NCBI GenBank assembly: GCA_900316245.1
Contig: ONCE01000013.1
Location: forward strand, 40,485-104,484
Direction of reading: 5' to 3'
DNA from: an uncultured Bacteroidales bacterium
GTDB lineage: Bacteria > Bacteroidota > Bacteroidia > Bacteroidales > UBA932
DNA length: 64,000 nt
Below are positions 34,979 to 41,825 of the stretch, one piece after another. Below the pieces are notes generated by a model. That model worked only from the letters and a program-made list of their open reading frames with translations, ran no database searches and was not told the origin of the DNA. The first letter of the stretch is position 1. Every line of letters starts with the position of its first letter. The translations under genes and the position numbers were made by a program.

Positions 34979-35662
34979 ATGTCAGAACAACTGAACATAG
35001 AAGGCCGATTATGCCGTCTGTTTGGGTCGGACAGGCCGGGCTGCATCCTCATTCAGCCTTCGGCCCGGCACGAGAATGCCACGCTGGAGGCCGAGGCCCA
35101 AAAGATTGCGGAGCTTTCACCGGCGCCGTTCGTTCTGGCCACCATTGAGCTGGAAGACTGGATGCTGGACCTGATGCCCTGGCCCGACGCCAACATCTCC
35201 AGAGAGCCTGAAGCCGGGAAACACGGGCAGGACACCCTGCAGTACGTTCTTCTGTCCCTGGTTCCGGAGCTTCAGGGGCGCTTCGGCCCTCTTCCCATTA
35301 TCTTTGGCGGCTATTCTTTGGGCGGCTTGTTTGCCCTTTGGGCTTCGGCCCAGACAGACATTTTCAAAGCTGTGGCGGCCGCCTCCCCTTCTGTCTGGAT
35401 CAAGGACTGGATTCCCTTTGCCCGGAAGCATTCGCCCCTGGCAGACGCCGTCTATCTGAGCCTGGGAGACCAGGAGGAGCATGTGAAGAATCAGGCCATA
35501 GCGCGCGTTGGAGATAACCTCCGGACTCAGTATTCTTTGCTCCAAGAGCAATTAGGCCCCAATCAATGCACGCTTGTCTGGGAACAAGGCGGGCATTTCA
35601 ACGACAACGAAGGCCGCCTTGCCCGGGCTTTCACCTGGTGCATAGAGAAGTTTATTATTTAG
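34979..35662 (+). CDS. Cytoplasmic alpha/beta-hydrolase (esterase-like)
   Basis: The 227-residue protein has no signal peptide. The nucleophile elbow is GGYSLGGLFALW (Ser near residue 118), followed by AAASPSVW and a late His in WEQGGHFND, an arrangement resembling the IroE/FrmB-type putative esterase family. The substrate is unknown. It is the first gene of a closely spaced + strand run; the next gene starts 2 bases after its stop. Confidence 0.72.
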   Translation: MSEQLNIEGRLCRLFGSDRPGCILIQPSARHENATLEAEAQKIAELSPAPFVLATIELEDWMLDLMPWPDANISREPEAGKHGQDTLQYVLLSLVPELQGRFGPLPIIFGGYSLGGLFALWASAQTDIFKAVAAASPSVWIKDWIPFARKHSPLADAVYLSLGDQEEHVKNQAIARVGDNLRTQYSLLQEQLGPNQCTLVWEQGGHFNDNEGRLARAFTWCIEKFII

Positions 35663-35664
35663 TT

Positions 35665-36798
35665 ATGAAGAAAGTATTACTTTGGATTGTCGGCATCCTT
35701 GCCGCGCTTTGCATTGCTGTCTCCTGCATATGGGGCGGTGAGATTGCTTCCATCCGCTCCGTCAAGTCCGTTGGCGGCAACAAATACTTGTACTGGATGG
35801 AATACAAGGCCTCGTACGACCTTGACGATCTGATTAAAAGCGATGTAGACGAGAACGCCAAACTGCTGGATTACGTGATCAAACGTATCGGCAAGGGGCT
35901 TCCTTTGAAGATCAAGAGCTCGCAGGTGGCCGATGAGAATGGCAAGACTACCACGTTCAACTGCACCTCTTTCCAGGCTGTCAAGGCCCAAGGTGAAGGC
36001 TACTGGTTTGGCCGAAATTACGATTACTTCAAGAACCCTACGATGGTAACCGTCTCTCATCCGAAGATGGGCTATGCCTCCATCGCGTGTAGCGATATGT
36101 CCCACTTTGGCTACACCCTGCAGAAGCTGCCGGGCTCTTTTGCAACCAAGCTCAACTGCCTGGCTTCCATCTACGCCCCCGTGGATGGAATCAACGAGAA
36201 GGGCCTCTGCACCTCCATCATGGCGCTCCCCAGACAGGCATCCAAGCAGAACACGGGAAAACACAGAGTGGGTACAAGCGTTATCATGCGCCTTTGGCTG
36301 GATCGCTGCGCCACTGTCCAGGAGGCACTGGACCTGCTGGAGACGGTCGATGTGCGGCACGATGCAAAAGTTGGCAGCGGATACCACTATTTCGTAGCGG
36401 ACGCTAACGGTGACTGCGCCGTGGTAGAGTTTGACCCCAACGACGGATGGAAGACCCTTATCACCCGCAAGTGCGAAGAGAAGAACAATATGCACGTCAC
36501 CAACCACCTTCTTCACCAGAAGTACTTCTCCACGGAGCCTGACCCGGCCCTTGGCAACCCCCTCAGCAAGAGCTGGTGGCGTTATGAGACGGTGGGAGCC
36601 TACCTCGACACCCGTAACGGCAGCCTCTCATTGGACGAGGCCCAGGAGTGCCTTTCACTCGTTCGTTGGCAGGACCTGCACCGGGAGGACGGACTGATTG
36701 AGGACACGCAGTACAGCAATGTCTACGACCAGAAATCCATTTCCCTCTATCTCCGGAACTGGAACGATTACGAAACCACGCACCAGTTTAACCTGTAA
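35665..36798 (+). CDS. Linear amide C-N hydrolase (choloylglycine/penicillin acylase family)
   Basis: The ATG at 35665 gives 377 residues with an N-terminal anchor or signal (MKKVLLWIVGILAALCIAVS, then Cys21). The Ntn-type nucleophile is probably Cys100 in FNCTSFQA, followed by GEGYWFGRNYDY with the conserved Arg/Asp, GINEKGLCTSIMAL and the late LLHQKYF segment. Cleavage before Cys100 would remove an unusually long segment of about 80-100 residues. Bile-salt or N-acyl amide hydrolysis are possibilities; substrate preference cannot be read from the sequence. It sits between an esterase and a carbonic anhydrase gene. Confidence 0.78.
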   Translation: MKKVLLWIVGILAALCIAVSCIWGGEIASIRSVKSVGGNKYLYWMEYKASYDLDDLIKSDVDENAKLLDYVIKRIGKGLPLKIKSSQVADENGKTTTFNCTSFQAVKAQGEGYWFGRNYDYFKNPTMVTVSHPKMGYASIACSDMSHFGYTLQKLPGSFATKLNCLASIYAPVDGINEKGLCTSIMALPRQASKQNTGKHRVGTSVIMRLWLDRCATVQEALDLLETVDVRHDAKVGSGYHYFVADANGDCAVVEFDPNDGWKTLITRKCEEKNNMHVTNHLLHQKYFSTEPDPALGNPLSKSWWRYETVGAYLDTRNGSLSLDEAQECLSLVRWQDLHREDGLIEDTQYSNVYDQKSISLYLRNWNDYETTHQFNL

Positions 36799-36812
36799 GC
36801 CTTAGCACAACA

Positions 36813-37352
36813 ATGGGTAACATCGATCATATCCTCGCATTCAACCGGGAGTATGTAGCCTCAAAAGGCTATGAGAAGCATATTACGGACAAATACCCAG
36901 ACAAGAAACTGGCCATCCTAAGTTGTATGGACACCCGTCTGTCCGTTCTTCTTCCGGAGGCCCTCGGCCTGCAGAATGGGGATGCCAAGATCATCAAAAA
37001 CGCCGGTGCTGTTGTCATCTCCCCTTGGGATTCCGTTATGCGCAGTCTCATTGTTGCCGTGTATGAACTTGGAGTGAAAGAGGTCATGGTGGTGGCCCAC
37101 ACTACCTGCGGAGCCTGCCACATGAGTTTTTCCCATTTCCGGGAAGAGATGTTGGAAAGAGGAATTCCCGAAAGCGAACTGTCACGGGAAGATATAGACC
37201 TCCACGCCTGGCTGGAAGGGTTCAAGGACACGGAAGACTCCGTGAGAAAGACCGTTGACACCATAGTCCATCACCCCCTCATCCCCAAGGGCATAGTGGT
37301 CCGGGGATTCATCATCGACTCCGTAACCGGAGCCTTAACTGAGATTAAATAA
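36813..37352 (+). CDS. Beta-class carbonic anhydrase
   Basis: The 179-residue enzyme has the zinc and catalytic motifs SCMDTRL (Cys, Asp and Arg) and HTTCGAC (His and Cys), diagnostic of beta-carbonic anhydrases. It interconverts carbon dioxide and bicarbonate, useful to a gut anaerobe for carboxylation in succinate formation. It starts 14 bases after the amide hydrolase gene and is followed by a redox-Cys protein 5 bases later, so the genes are probably cotranscribed. Confidence 0.92.
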   Translation: MGNIDHILAFNREYVASKGYEKHITDKYPDKKLAILSCMDTRLSVLLPEALGLQNGDAKIIKNAGAVVISPWDSVMRSLIVAVYELGVKEVMVVAHTTCGACHMSFSHFREEMLERGIPESELSREDIDLHAWLEGFKDTEDSVRKTVDTIVHHPLIPKGIVVRGFIIDSVTGALTEIK

Positions 37353-37357
37353 AATCT

Positions 37358-37738
37358 ATGGAAACCAGAAAGCAACTTGCAGCCGAAAAGAAACGGCTCA
37401 ACACCCATAACTGCGCACAGGCCGTAGTATGCACCTACTGCGACCTCTGCGGCCTGGACGAAAAGACCGCCACGGACATTGCCGGAGCCTTCGGCACTGG
37501 TATGGGCAATATGGAAGGAACCTGCGGCGCCCTTGTGGGAGCCGGTATGGTCCTCGGCCTTCTTACCAAGGACCGCAATCTCTCCAGGGGCCGAATGAAG
37601 ACCATCCTGGAGAAGTTCCAGCAGCGTAACGGCGCCATCCAGTGCAAGCTTCTCAAGGGCGTCGGCACGGGGAAACCCCTCCGTGACTGCCCCGACTGCG
37701 TGGCAGATGCAAGCGAATTCCTGGAAGAATTCATATAA
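37358..37738 (+). CDS. C-GCAxxG-C-C family redox protein
   Basis: The 126-residue protein shows the Cys pattern of this family: NCAQAVVCTYC near the N-terminus, GNMEGTCGALVGAGMVLGL in the middle, then IQCKLL and CPDCVADA at the end. It is presumed to be a redox or metal-binding protein; some members occur near electron-transfer genes. No signal peptide is present. It is the last gene of a four-gene run with two hydrolases and a carbonic anhydrase. Confidence 0.85.
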   Translation: METRKQLAAEKKRLNTHNCAQAVVCTYCDLCGLDEKTATDIAGAFGTGMGNMEGTCGALVGAGMVLGLLTKDRNLSRGRMKTILEKFQQRNGAIQCKLLKGVGTGKPLRDCPDCVADASEFLEEFI

Positions 37739-37906
37739 TCATCTCGGCCATCTTGACAAGAAAATGGACTTTCTGGCACGGAAATGTGACAAAAAGTCCG
37801 TCTTTCGGCCATTGGTCCCCGGTTTGCAATTTCTTAAAGCGACTCCGGCAAGGAGTCCCGGAAATAGGGAGGTGCCCAAAACCGGAACCATTAAAGTTTT
37901 TGAGTT
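37739..37906. other. Intergenic region before hsp20
   Basis: Contains a hairpin GACTCC-GGCAA-GGAGTC near 37840-37856 and an imperfect dyad around TGGACTTT/AAAGTCC, but no convincing promoter or gene. The in-frame extension of hsp20 or short frames here lack support. Confidence 0.4.
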
Positions 37907-38341
37907 ATGTTACCGATGATTAGAAGAAATAGTGACAACTGGCTGCCGGACATTTTCAATGACTTTTTCGACAACAGTTGGATGGAAAGGCCCACTTATA
38001 CGGCACCCGCTATCAATGTATTGGAAAATGAGAATGAGTACGAGGTAGAACTGGCCGCTCCTGGTTTGACCAAAGAGGACTTCAGGGTCCACGTCGACGA
38101 GCAGAACAACCTGCACATCGAGATGGAAAAGAAGACCGAGAACAAGGAAGGCAAGAAGCACGGACGTTATCTCCGCCGCGAGTTCTCCTACGAGAAGTTC
38201 CAGCAGACCCTGCTGCTGCCGGACGATGTAGACGCAGAAAAGATTGAGGCAAAAGTGGAGCATGGCGTGCTCAACGTTCTCCTGCCCAAGATGCAGAAGA
38301 TTGAAAAGCCCAACCCCATCAAGCAGATTGCCATCCAATAA
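37907..38341 (+). CDS. Hsp20/alpha-crystallin small heat-shock protein
   Basis: The 144-residue protein opens MLPMIRRNSDNWLPDIFNDF (the characteristic N-terminal arm of Bacteroidales Hsp20). The alpha-crystallin domain runs from about residue 36 to 135, with YEVELAAPGLTKEDFRVHVD, GRYLRREFSYEKFQQTLLLP, and the A-x-x-x-n-GVL motif VEHGVLNVLLPK. A C-terminal IxI-type tail (IKQIAIQ) is present. It is an ATP-independent holdase in the cytoplasm. A strong bidirectional terminator follows. Confidence 0.95.
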   Translation: MLPMIRRNSDNWLPDIFNDFFDNSWMERPTYTAPAINVLENENEYEVELAAPGLTKEDFRVHVDEQNNLHIEMEKKTENKEGKKHGRYLRREFSYEKFQQTLLLPDDVDAEKIEAKVEHGVLNVLLPKMQKIEKPNPIKQIAIQ

Positions 38342-38362
38342 CGGATAAGGACATACCCTCTA

Positions 38363-38398
38363 AAAAAAAGCGTCAGGATTGTTTCCTGACGCTTTTTT
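38363..38398. terminator. Bidirectional rho-independent terminator after hsp20
   Basis: GCGTCAGGA (38370-38378), loop TTGTT, TCCTGACGC (38384-38392), with A8 before and T6 after. It can serve both hsp20 and the converging - strand genes. Confidence 0.93.
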
Positions 38399-38507
38399 GT
38401 GGCTTATTTCTTATCTAGTGCCTGGGAACCATAGAAAGTTTGGGATCCATCCAAAGTTCCTTTGTGATGAATCCCATTAAAACCTCGGTGGGTATTCCCC
38501 TGAGACC

Positions 38508-39662
38508 TTAGAATCTTTTTCCCACACAGAGCTGGACGCTCTCGGCAGCCCTGAACCGGTGGGCTTTCATTACAATGCCCAGGTACATATCGGCCAGTTT
38601 GGGGAAGTAGTACTTGACGGTGATATGTTGATAGAGGACCTGGGGCTGCTCCAGGCCGTCGTTGTGGTGCAGATAGTAGCCCAGACCCACCATCACCGAG
38701 AAATCCCGGTAACTCATTTCGTGCAGGAGGGCTATGCCGCAGGAAACAGGGTCGTACTTCAGGCCCTGGCCGTCGCTTTCGGCAATCTTCTCGTAGAACG
38801 GCGTAACGAAAAGGTCAAATCCCAGGCCTGACGCCTGCGTACGGTGGTATCTGTAAAGGGCGTTGGCCTGGAAAGAGAACTTTGAATAGCGGTCGTTGAC
38901 CCAGGTGCCGTCCTCTTCCAGTCTCTTGAAATAGTTGGCCTCGTTGCTCATAATACCGCCCGAAACCTGCACGGCAAACTGGAAGCGGCGGCGGAACCCG
39001 TCGTCTTCAGGCTCCAGGACCTTATCCTCCTTGCTGCGGGAAGTTTTCATTCCCACCCGCAGGGCCAGTTCGAAGGAATTGATGCCGTAATTGGGGAAGG
39101 TTATGGCGCCGTTGGAATGGTGGTTGAAGAAGAAGCCCAGACCCACATCATAGCGCTTCAAAAAAGCATACTGAGCCTGGATGCCCAAAGAAATATGGGC
39201 GTTCACCGGCGAGGAAATGAGCACATTCCAGGGGTTCTTGACCGGATCGTAACGCCGGTTGAACATAAATCCCAGGCCCATTTCAACGCTGTACCCCAGG
39301 CTGAAACCGCCAAACTGCAGCACCGGACGGTCAAAGTAACCGTACAGGCTGTAGATATTGCCCATACCCGGTCCGTTCACCGCCTTCACGCCTCTGAGGC
39401 CATCGAACTGGAAGCCTATTCCCACCTCCGGGTGCTTGCAGAGGGAGGCGAAGGGAGAGGAGCTGTTATCGGCCCAGCCTATCTTGGCATCCAGGGTCAC
39501 GAAGGCCGGGATTACCTTTTCCCCGAAGAGAGCCGGATAAAAGCGGCCGTCGTACAGGGACGTGCTTCGGCCCGCATAGATGGAGATGTTCTGTGCATTT
39601 ACCTTTCCGGCCCATCCGACCAGGAGGAGTAAGAAACAGACGATATGAAGTTTGATTCTCAT
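38508..39662 (-). CDS. PagL-like lipid A deacylase / acyloxyacyl hydrolase family barrel
   Basis: The 384-residue outer-membrane protein has a signal peptide (MRIKLHIVCFLLLLVGWAGKVNA). The central segment GFFFNHHSNGAI ... PNYGINSFELALRVG carries the His-x-Ser-Asn of PagL-type lipid A 3-O-deacylases. The position aligned with the PagL catalytic Glu appears to be Asn in INS, with a Glu three residues later. The protein is about twice the size of PagL (about 170 residues) and ends in a terminal Phe (CVGKRF), consistent with a larger barrel. It is the last gene of a run with a TIP30-like protein and YbjQ, starting directly after the TIP30 stop. Confidence 0.72.
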   Translation of the reverse strand: MRIKLHIVCFLLLLVGWAGKVNAQNISIYAGRSTSLYDGRFYPALFGEKVIPAFVTLDAKIGWADNSSSPFASLCKHPEVGIGFQFDGLRGVKAVNGPGMGNIYSLYGYFDRPVLQFGGFSLGYSVEMGLGFMFNRRYDPVKNPWNVLISSPVNAHISLGIQAQYAFLKRYDVGLGFFFNHHSNGAITFPNYGINSFELALRVGMKTSRSKEDKVLEPEDDGFRRRFQFAVQVSGGIMSNEANYFKRLEEDGTWVNDRYSKFSFQANALYRYHRTQASGLGFDLFVTPFYEKIAESDGQGLKYDPVSCGIALLHEMSYRDFSVMVGLGYYLHHNDGLEQPQVLYQHITVKYYFPKLADMYLGIVMKAHRFRAAESVQLCVGKRF

Positions 39663-40283
39663 CTACATAGTTATGATTTCAACGCCGGAATGGCCGGATT
39701 TGGCCACGCTGATCATAATGGCAGCCACCCTCTCCGTAGGAACGGGGGTAAACTTTTGCAGAAGGCCCAGGGAGTTGAAAGCCTTGATGACCACAACGCC
39801 CAGTTTCTCGCCCAGGCGGTCGCTCCCCTTTCGGATCAAGGAAGGGGGCCGAAGGATGAAGCATCCCTCGAAACCAAGCTTCTGAACGGCCTCGTCCAGA
39901 GCGCCTTTCATCTTGGTATAGAAGACCTTGGACTTGGCATTGGCCCCCACGGAAGAAACCAGTACGTAAGTCTTGACGCCATTGGCCCTGGCGGCCTTGG
40001 CCGTCTCGAACTGATACGTATAGTCCACCTTCCACTGGGCGTCCTGACTGCCGGCAGCCTTGATGGTGGTACCCATGCAGGAGAACAGGACGTCTCCCTG
40101 AAGCTGGTCCGCCCAAGTCTCCGGACGGTCAAAGTCCACTACGTGTACGGTCAACTTCTCCGACGGAATGTTGACTTCCCTTCTGACGAAGATGTCTACC
40201 TTCTCAAAGGCCTCATCCGTCAGCAACTGCTGAACCAGATCCTTTCCTACGGCGCCGGTAGCACCAATAACCAGTGCTTTCAT
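39663..40283 (-). CDS. NAD(P)-binding TIP30/YbjT-like oxidoreductase
   Basis: The 206-residue atypical SDR has the N-terminal dinucleotide motif VIGATGAVGKDLVQQLL, VHVVDFDRPETW, LFSCMGTTIKAAGS (typical for HTATIP2/TIP30-like proteins), VSSVGANAKSKVFYTKMKGALDEAV with a YxxxK pair, and LRPPSLI. The physiological role is unknown. It is tightly packed, one base after ybjQ and zero bases before the PagL-like gene. Confidence 0.85.
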   Translation of the reverse strand: MKALVIGATGAVGKDLVQQLLTDEAFEKVDIFVRREVNIPSEKLTVHVVDFDRPETWADQLQGDVLFSCMGTTIKAAGSQDAQWKVDYTYQFETAKAARANGVKTYVLVSSVGANAKSKVFYTKMKGALDEAVQKLGFEGCFILRPPSLIRKGSDRLGEKLGVVVIKAFNSLGLLQKFTPVPTERVAAIMISVAKSGHSGVEIITM

Positions 40284-40284
40284 A

Positions 40285-40605
40285 TTATCCCAGTTTTACG
40301 GCCGTACCGGAAGCGGTTACCATCAGCATTCCGCTGTTCGGGCCCAGGACCTCGTAATCAACGTCGATGCCCACTACCGCATCGGCCCCCAGGGCATAGG
40401 CTCGATCGGCCATTTCATCCATAGCCTGGGTGCGGGCCTTGATCAGTTCATCCTCATAGGAACCGCTCCGGCCGCCCACAATGTTACGGATGCTGGCCGT
40501 AAAGTCCTTGATGAAGTTCACGCCGGCGACCACCTCGCCAAAAACGACTCCCTTGTATTCTTTGATGGTCCGTCCCTCGACGGTAGGTGTAGTTGTAAGT
40601 ATCAT
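40285..40605 (-). CDS. YbjQ/UPF0145 family protein
   Basis: From the ATG at 40605 it has 106 residues, the normal family length, starting [50 protein letters not shown] and [15 protein letters not shown] are characteristic. Another ATG at 40623 would add MQNANT. YbjQ proteins form pentamers and are annotated as heavy-metal-binding by similarity, without firm function. First gene of the YbjQ-TIP30-PagL run. Confidence 0.92.
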   Translation of the reverse strand: MILTTTPTVEGRTIKEYKGVVFGEVVAGVNFIKDFTASIRNIVGGRSGSYEDELIKARTQAMDEMADRAYALGADAVVGIDVDYEVLGPNSGMLMVTASGTAVKLG

Positions 40606-40678
40606 AGTATTTGCATTTTGCATGTAAAGATAGTCTTTTTTTGGTGATTATGAAACAAACCGCCGCAAAGGCAGGCTT

Positions 40679-40719
40679 TAGCCCGAAGGGCTGGGGTGTT
40701 TGAGGGGCATGCCCCTCAA
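40679..40719. repeat. GAA-loop hairpin and 20-base perfect palindrome
   Basis: AGCCC-GAA-GGGCT (40680-40692) is followed by the perfect palindrome TTGAGGGGCATGCCCCTCAA (40700-40719). The GAA-capped stem resembles those inside the palindromic elements at 21197 and 52137. It lies between ybjQ and the tRNA terminator. Confidence 0.55.
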
Positions 40720-40735
40720 TGTCGAAGACAATTAT

Positions 40736-40781
40736 GGGGTACAAAAAAGGATTGGCAGGCGCCAATCCTTTTTTGTACCCC
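40736..40781 (-). terminator. tRNA-Arg terminator, 21-base perfect arms
   Basis: Perfect 21-base arms (40736-40756 and 40761-40781) with a 4-base loop. In the tRNA transcript the stem core AAGGATTGGC/GCCAATCC is followed by T6. The outer GTACCCC/GGGGTAC bases extend into the tRNA acceptor 3' end, which is unusual. Confidence 0.88.
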
Positions 40782-40847
40782 CGCTCGGAATCGAACCGGG
40801 ACCAACGGAACCGGAATCCGTTATTCTATCCTTTAAACTACAGGGGC
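40776..40847 (-). tRNA. tRNA-Arg (anticodon CCG)
   Basis: Reading the - strand from 40847: GCCCCTG acceptor strand, TAGTTTAAAGGATAGAA D-arm, anticodon stem ACGGA/TCCGT with loop TTCCGGT (anticodon CCG at 40814-40812, decoding CGG), GGTTCGATTCC T-loop and closing CGGGGGT with discriminator A at 40776. CCA is not encoded (CAA follows), as is common in Bacteroidales. The first acceptor pair is G-U and one T-stem pair is C-A. The -7 element TAATTTTG lies just upstream. Confidence 0.93.
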
Positions 40848-40862
40848 GTTGTTTTACGGATG

Positions 40863-40870
40863 CAAAATTA
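40863..40870 (-). promoter_or_regulatory. -7 element for tRNA-Arg
   Basis: The - strand reads TAATTTTG (TAnnTTTG), 15 bases before the tRNA 5' end. Confidence 0.45.
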
Positions 40871-40893
40871 TACAAATTTTCCGAAATATTTAG

Positions 40894-40901
40894 TATATTT
40901 G
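40894..40901 (+). promoter_or_regulatory. -7 element for fabD
   Basis: TATATTTG matches TAnnTTTG, 19 bases before the ATG at 40921; divergent from the tRNA promoter. Confidence 0.45.
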
Positions 40902-40920
40902 TACACTTATTAAGATAAGG

Positions 40921-41793
40921 ATGAAGATAGCTTACATTTTCCCCGGACAGGGGGCTCAATTCCCGGGCATGGCCCAAGACCTTTACCCCGCTCATAAGGA
41001 GCTCATGGAGAAAGCCAACTCGCTCCTGGGCTTCCGTATCACGGACATTATGTTCGGCGAAAACGAGGAAGACCTCAAGGCCACCCGTGTTACCCAGCCG
41101 GCCATTTTCATCCATTCCACCATCCTGGCTATGTCCCAGGAGCAGAAGCCGGATATGGTAGCCGGTCACTCGCTCGGAGAATTTTCGGCCCTTGTGGCGG
41201 CCGGTGCCCTCAGCTTCGAGGACGGCCTCAAACTGGTGTCGCTCCGTGCGCAGGCCATGCAGAAATGCTGCGAAAAGACGCCCGGCGCCATGGCGGCCAT
41301 CATCAAACTTCCGGACAACGTGATTGAAGACATCTGCGCCGGCATACCCGGCGTGGTTCCCGCCAATTACAACTCCCCTGGACAGGTAGTCATCTCCGGA
41401 GAGGAAGCCGGCATCGAAGAAGCCTGCGTCAAGTTCAAGGAAGCCGGTGCCAAGCGCGCCCTCAAGCTGGCCGTCAGCGGAGCCTTCCACTCCCCTCTGA
41501 TGGAACCCGCCCGCGAAGAACTGGCCAAAGCCATCGAGGCCACGCCCATCCGCGCTCCCTTCTGCCCCATCTACCAGAACGTATCGGCCCTTCCTACCAC
41601 GGATCCCATGGTAATCAAGGACAACCTTCTCAAGCAGCTCACCAGCCCCGTCCGCTGGACCCAGTCGGTTCAGAATATGATTGCAGACGGAGCCACCAAG
41701 TTTGTGGAGCTGGGCCCCGGCACCGTGCTGCAGGGCCTTGTGAAGCGTATCGCCTCCCCTGAAGACACCCTCGAAATTGAAGGTCAACAATAA
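40921..41793 (+). CDS. fabD: Malonyl-CoA:ACP transacylase
   Basis: The 290-residue enzyme has YIFPGQGAQFPGMAQDL at the N-terminus, the GHSLGEFSAL nucleophile motif (Ser near residue 83), GAMAAI, YNSPGQVVISGE, SGAFHSPLM with the catalytic His, and ELGPGTVLQGL at the C-terminus: the complete FabD signature set and normal length. It loads malonyl groups onto acyl carrier protein for fatty acid synthesis. No other fab genes are adjacent; nifJ follows 32 bases later on the same strand. Confidence 0.97.
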   Translation: MKIAYIFPGQGAQFPGMAQDLYPAHKELMEKANSLLGFRITDIMFGENEEDLKATRVTQPAIFIHSTILAMSQEQKPDMVAGHSLGEFSALVAAGALSFEDGLKLVSLRAQAMQKCCEKTPGAMAAIIKLPDNVIEDICAGIPGVVPANYNSPGQVVISGEEAGIEEACVKFKEAGAKRALKLAVSGAFHSPLMEPAREELAKAIEATPIRAPFCPIYQNVSALPTTDPMVIKDNLLKQLTSPVRWTQSVQNMIADGATKFVELGPGTVLQGLVKRIASPEDTLEIEGQQ

Positions 41794-41825
41794 AATAAAC
41801 TAAATACATAAACCACTGACACATT

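Noticed and set aside
37764-37919. A 51-residue frame (starting MDFLARK) upstream of hsp20
   Set aside because: No promoter, family or composition support, and it runs into the hsp20 start region in another frame.
38408-38470. A 20-residue frame on the - strand (MGFITKELWMDPK...) after the PagL-like gene
   Set aside because: Too short to judge, with no signal peptide, motif or promoter of its own.
40776-40847. tRNA 3' end as an active phage or island attachment site
   Set aside because: No integrase gene or second copy of the tRNA 3' end in direct orientation lies nearby; only an inverted mirror within the terminator.
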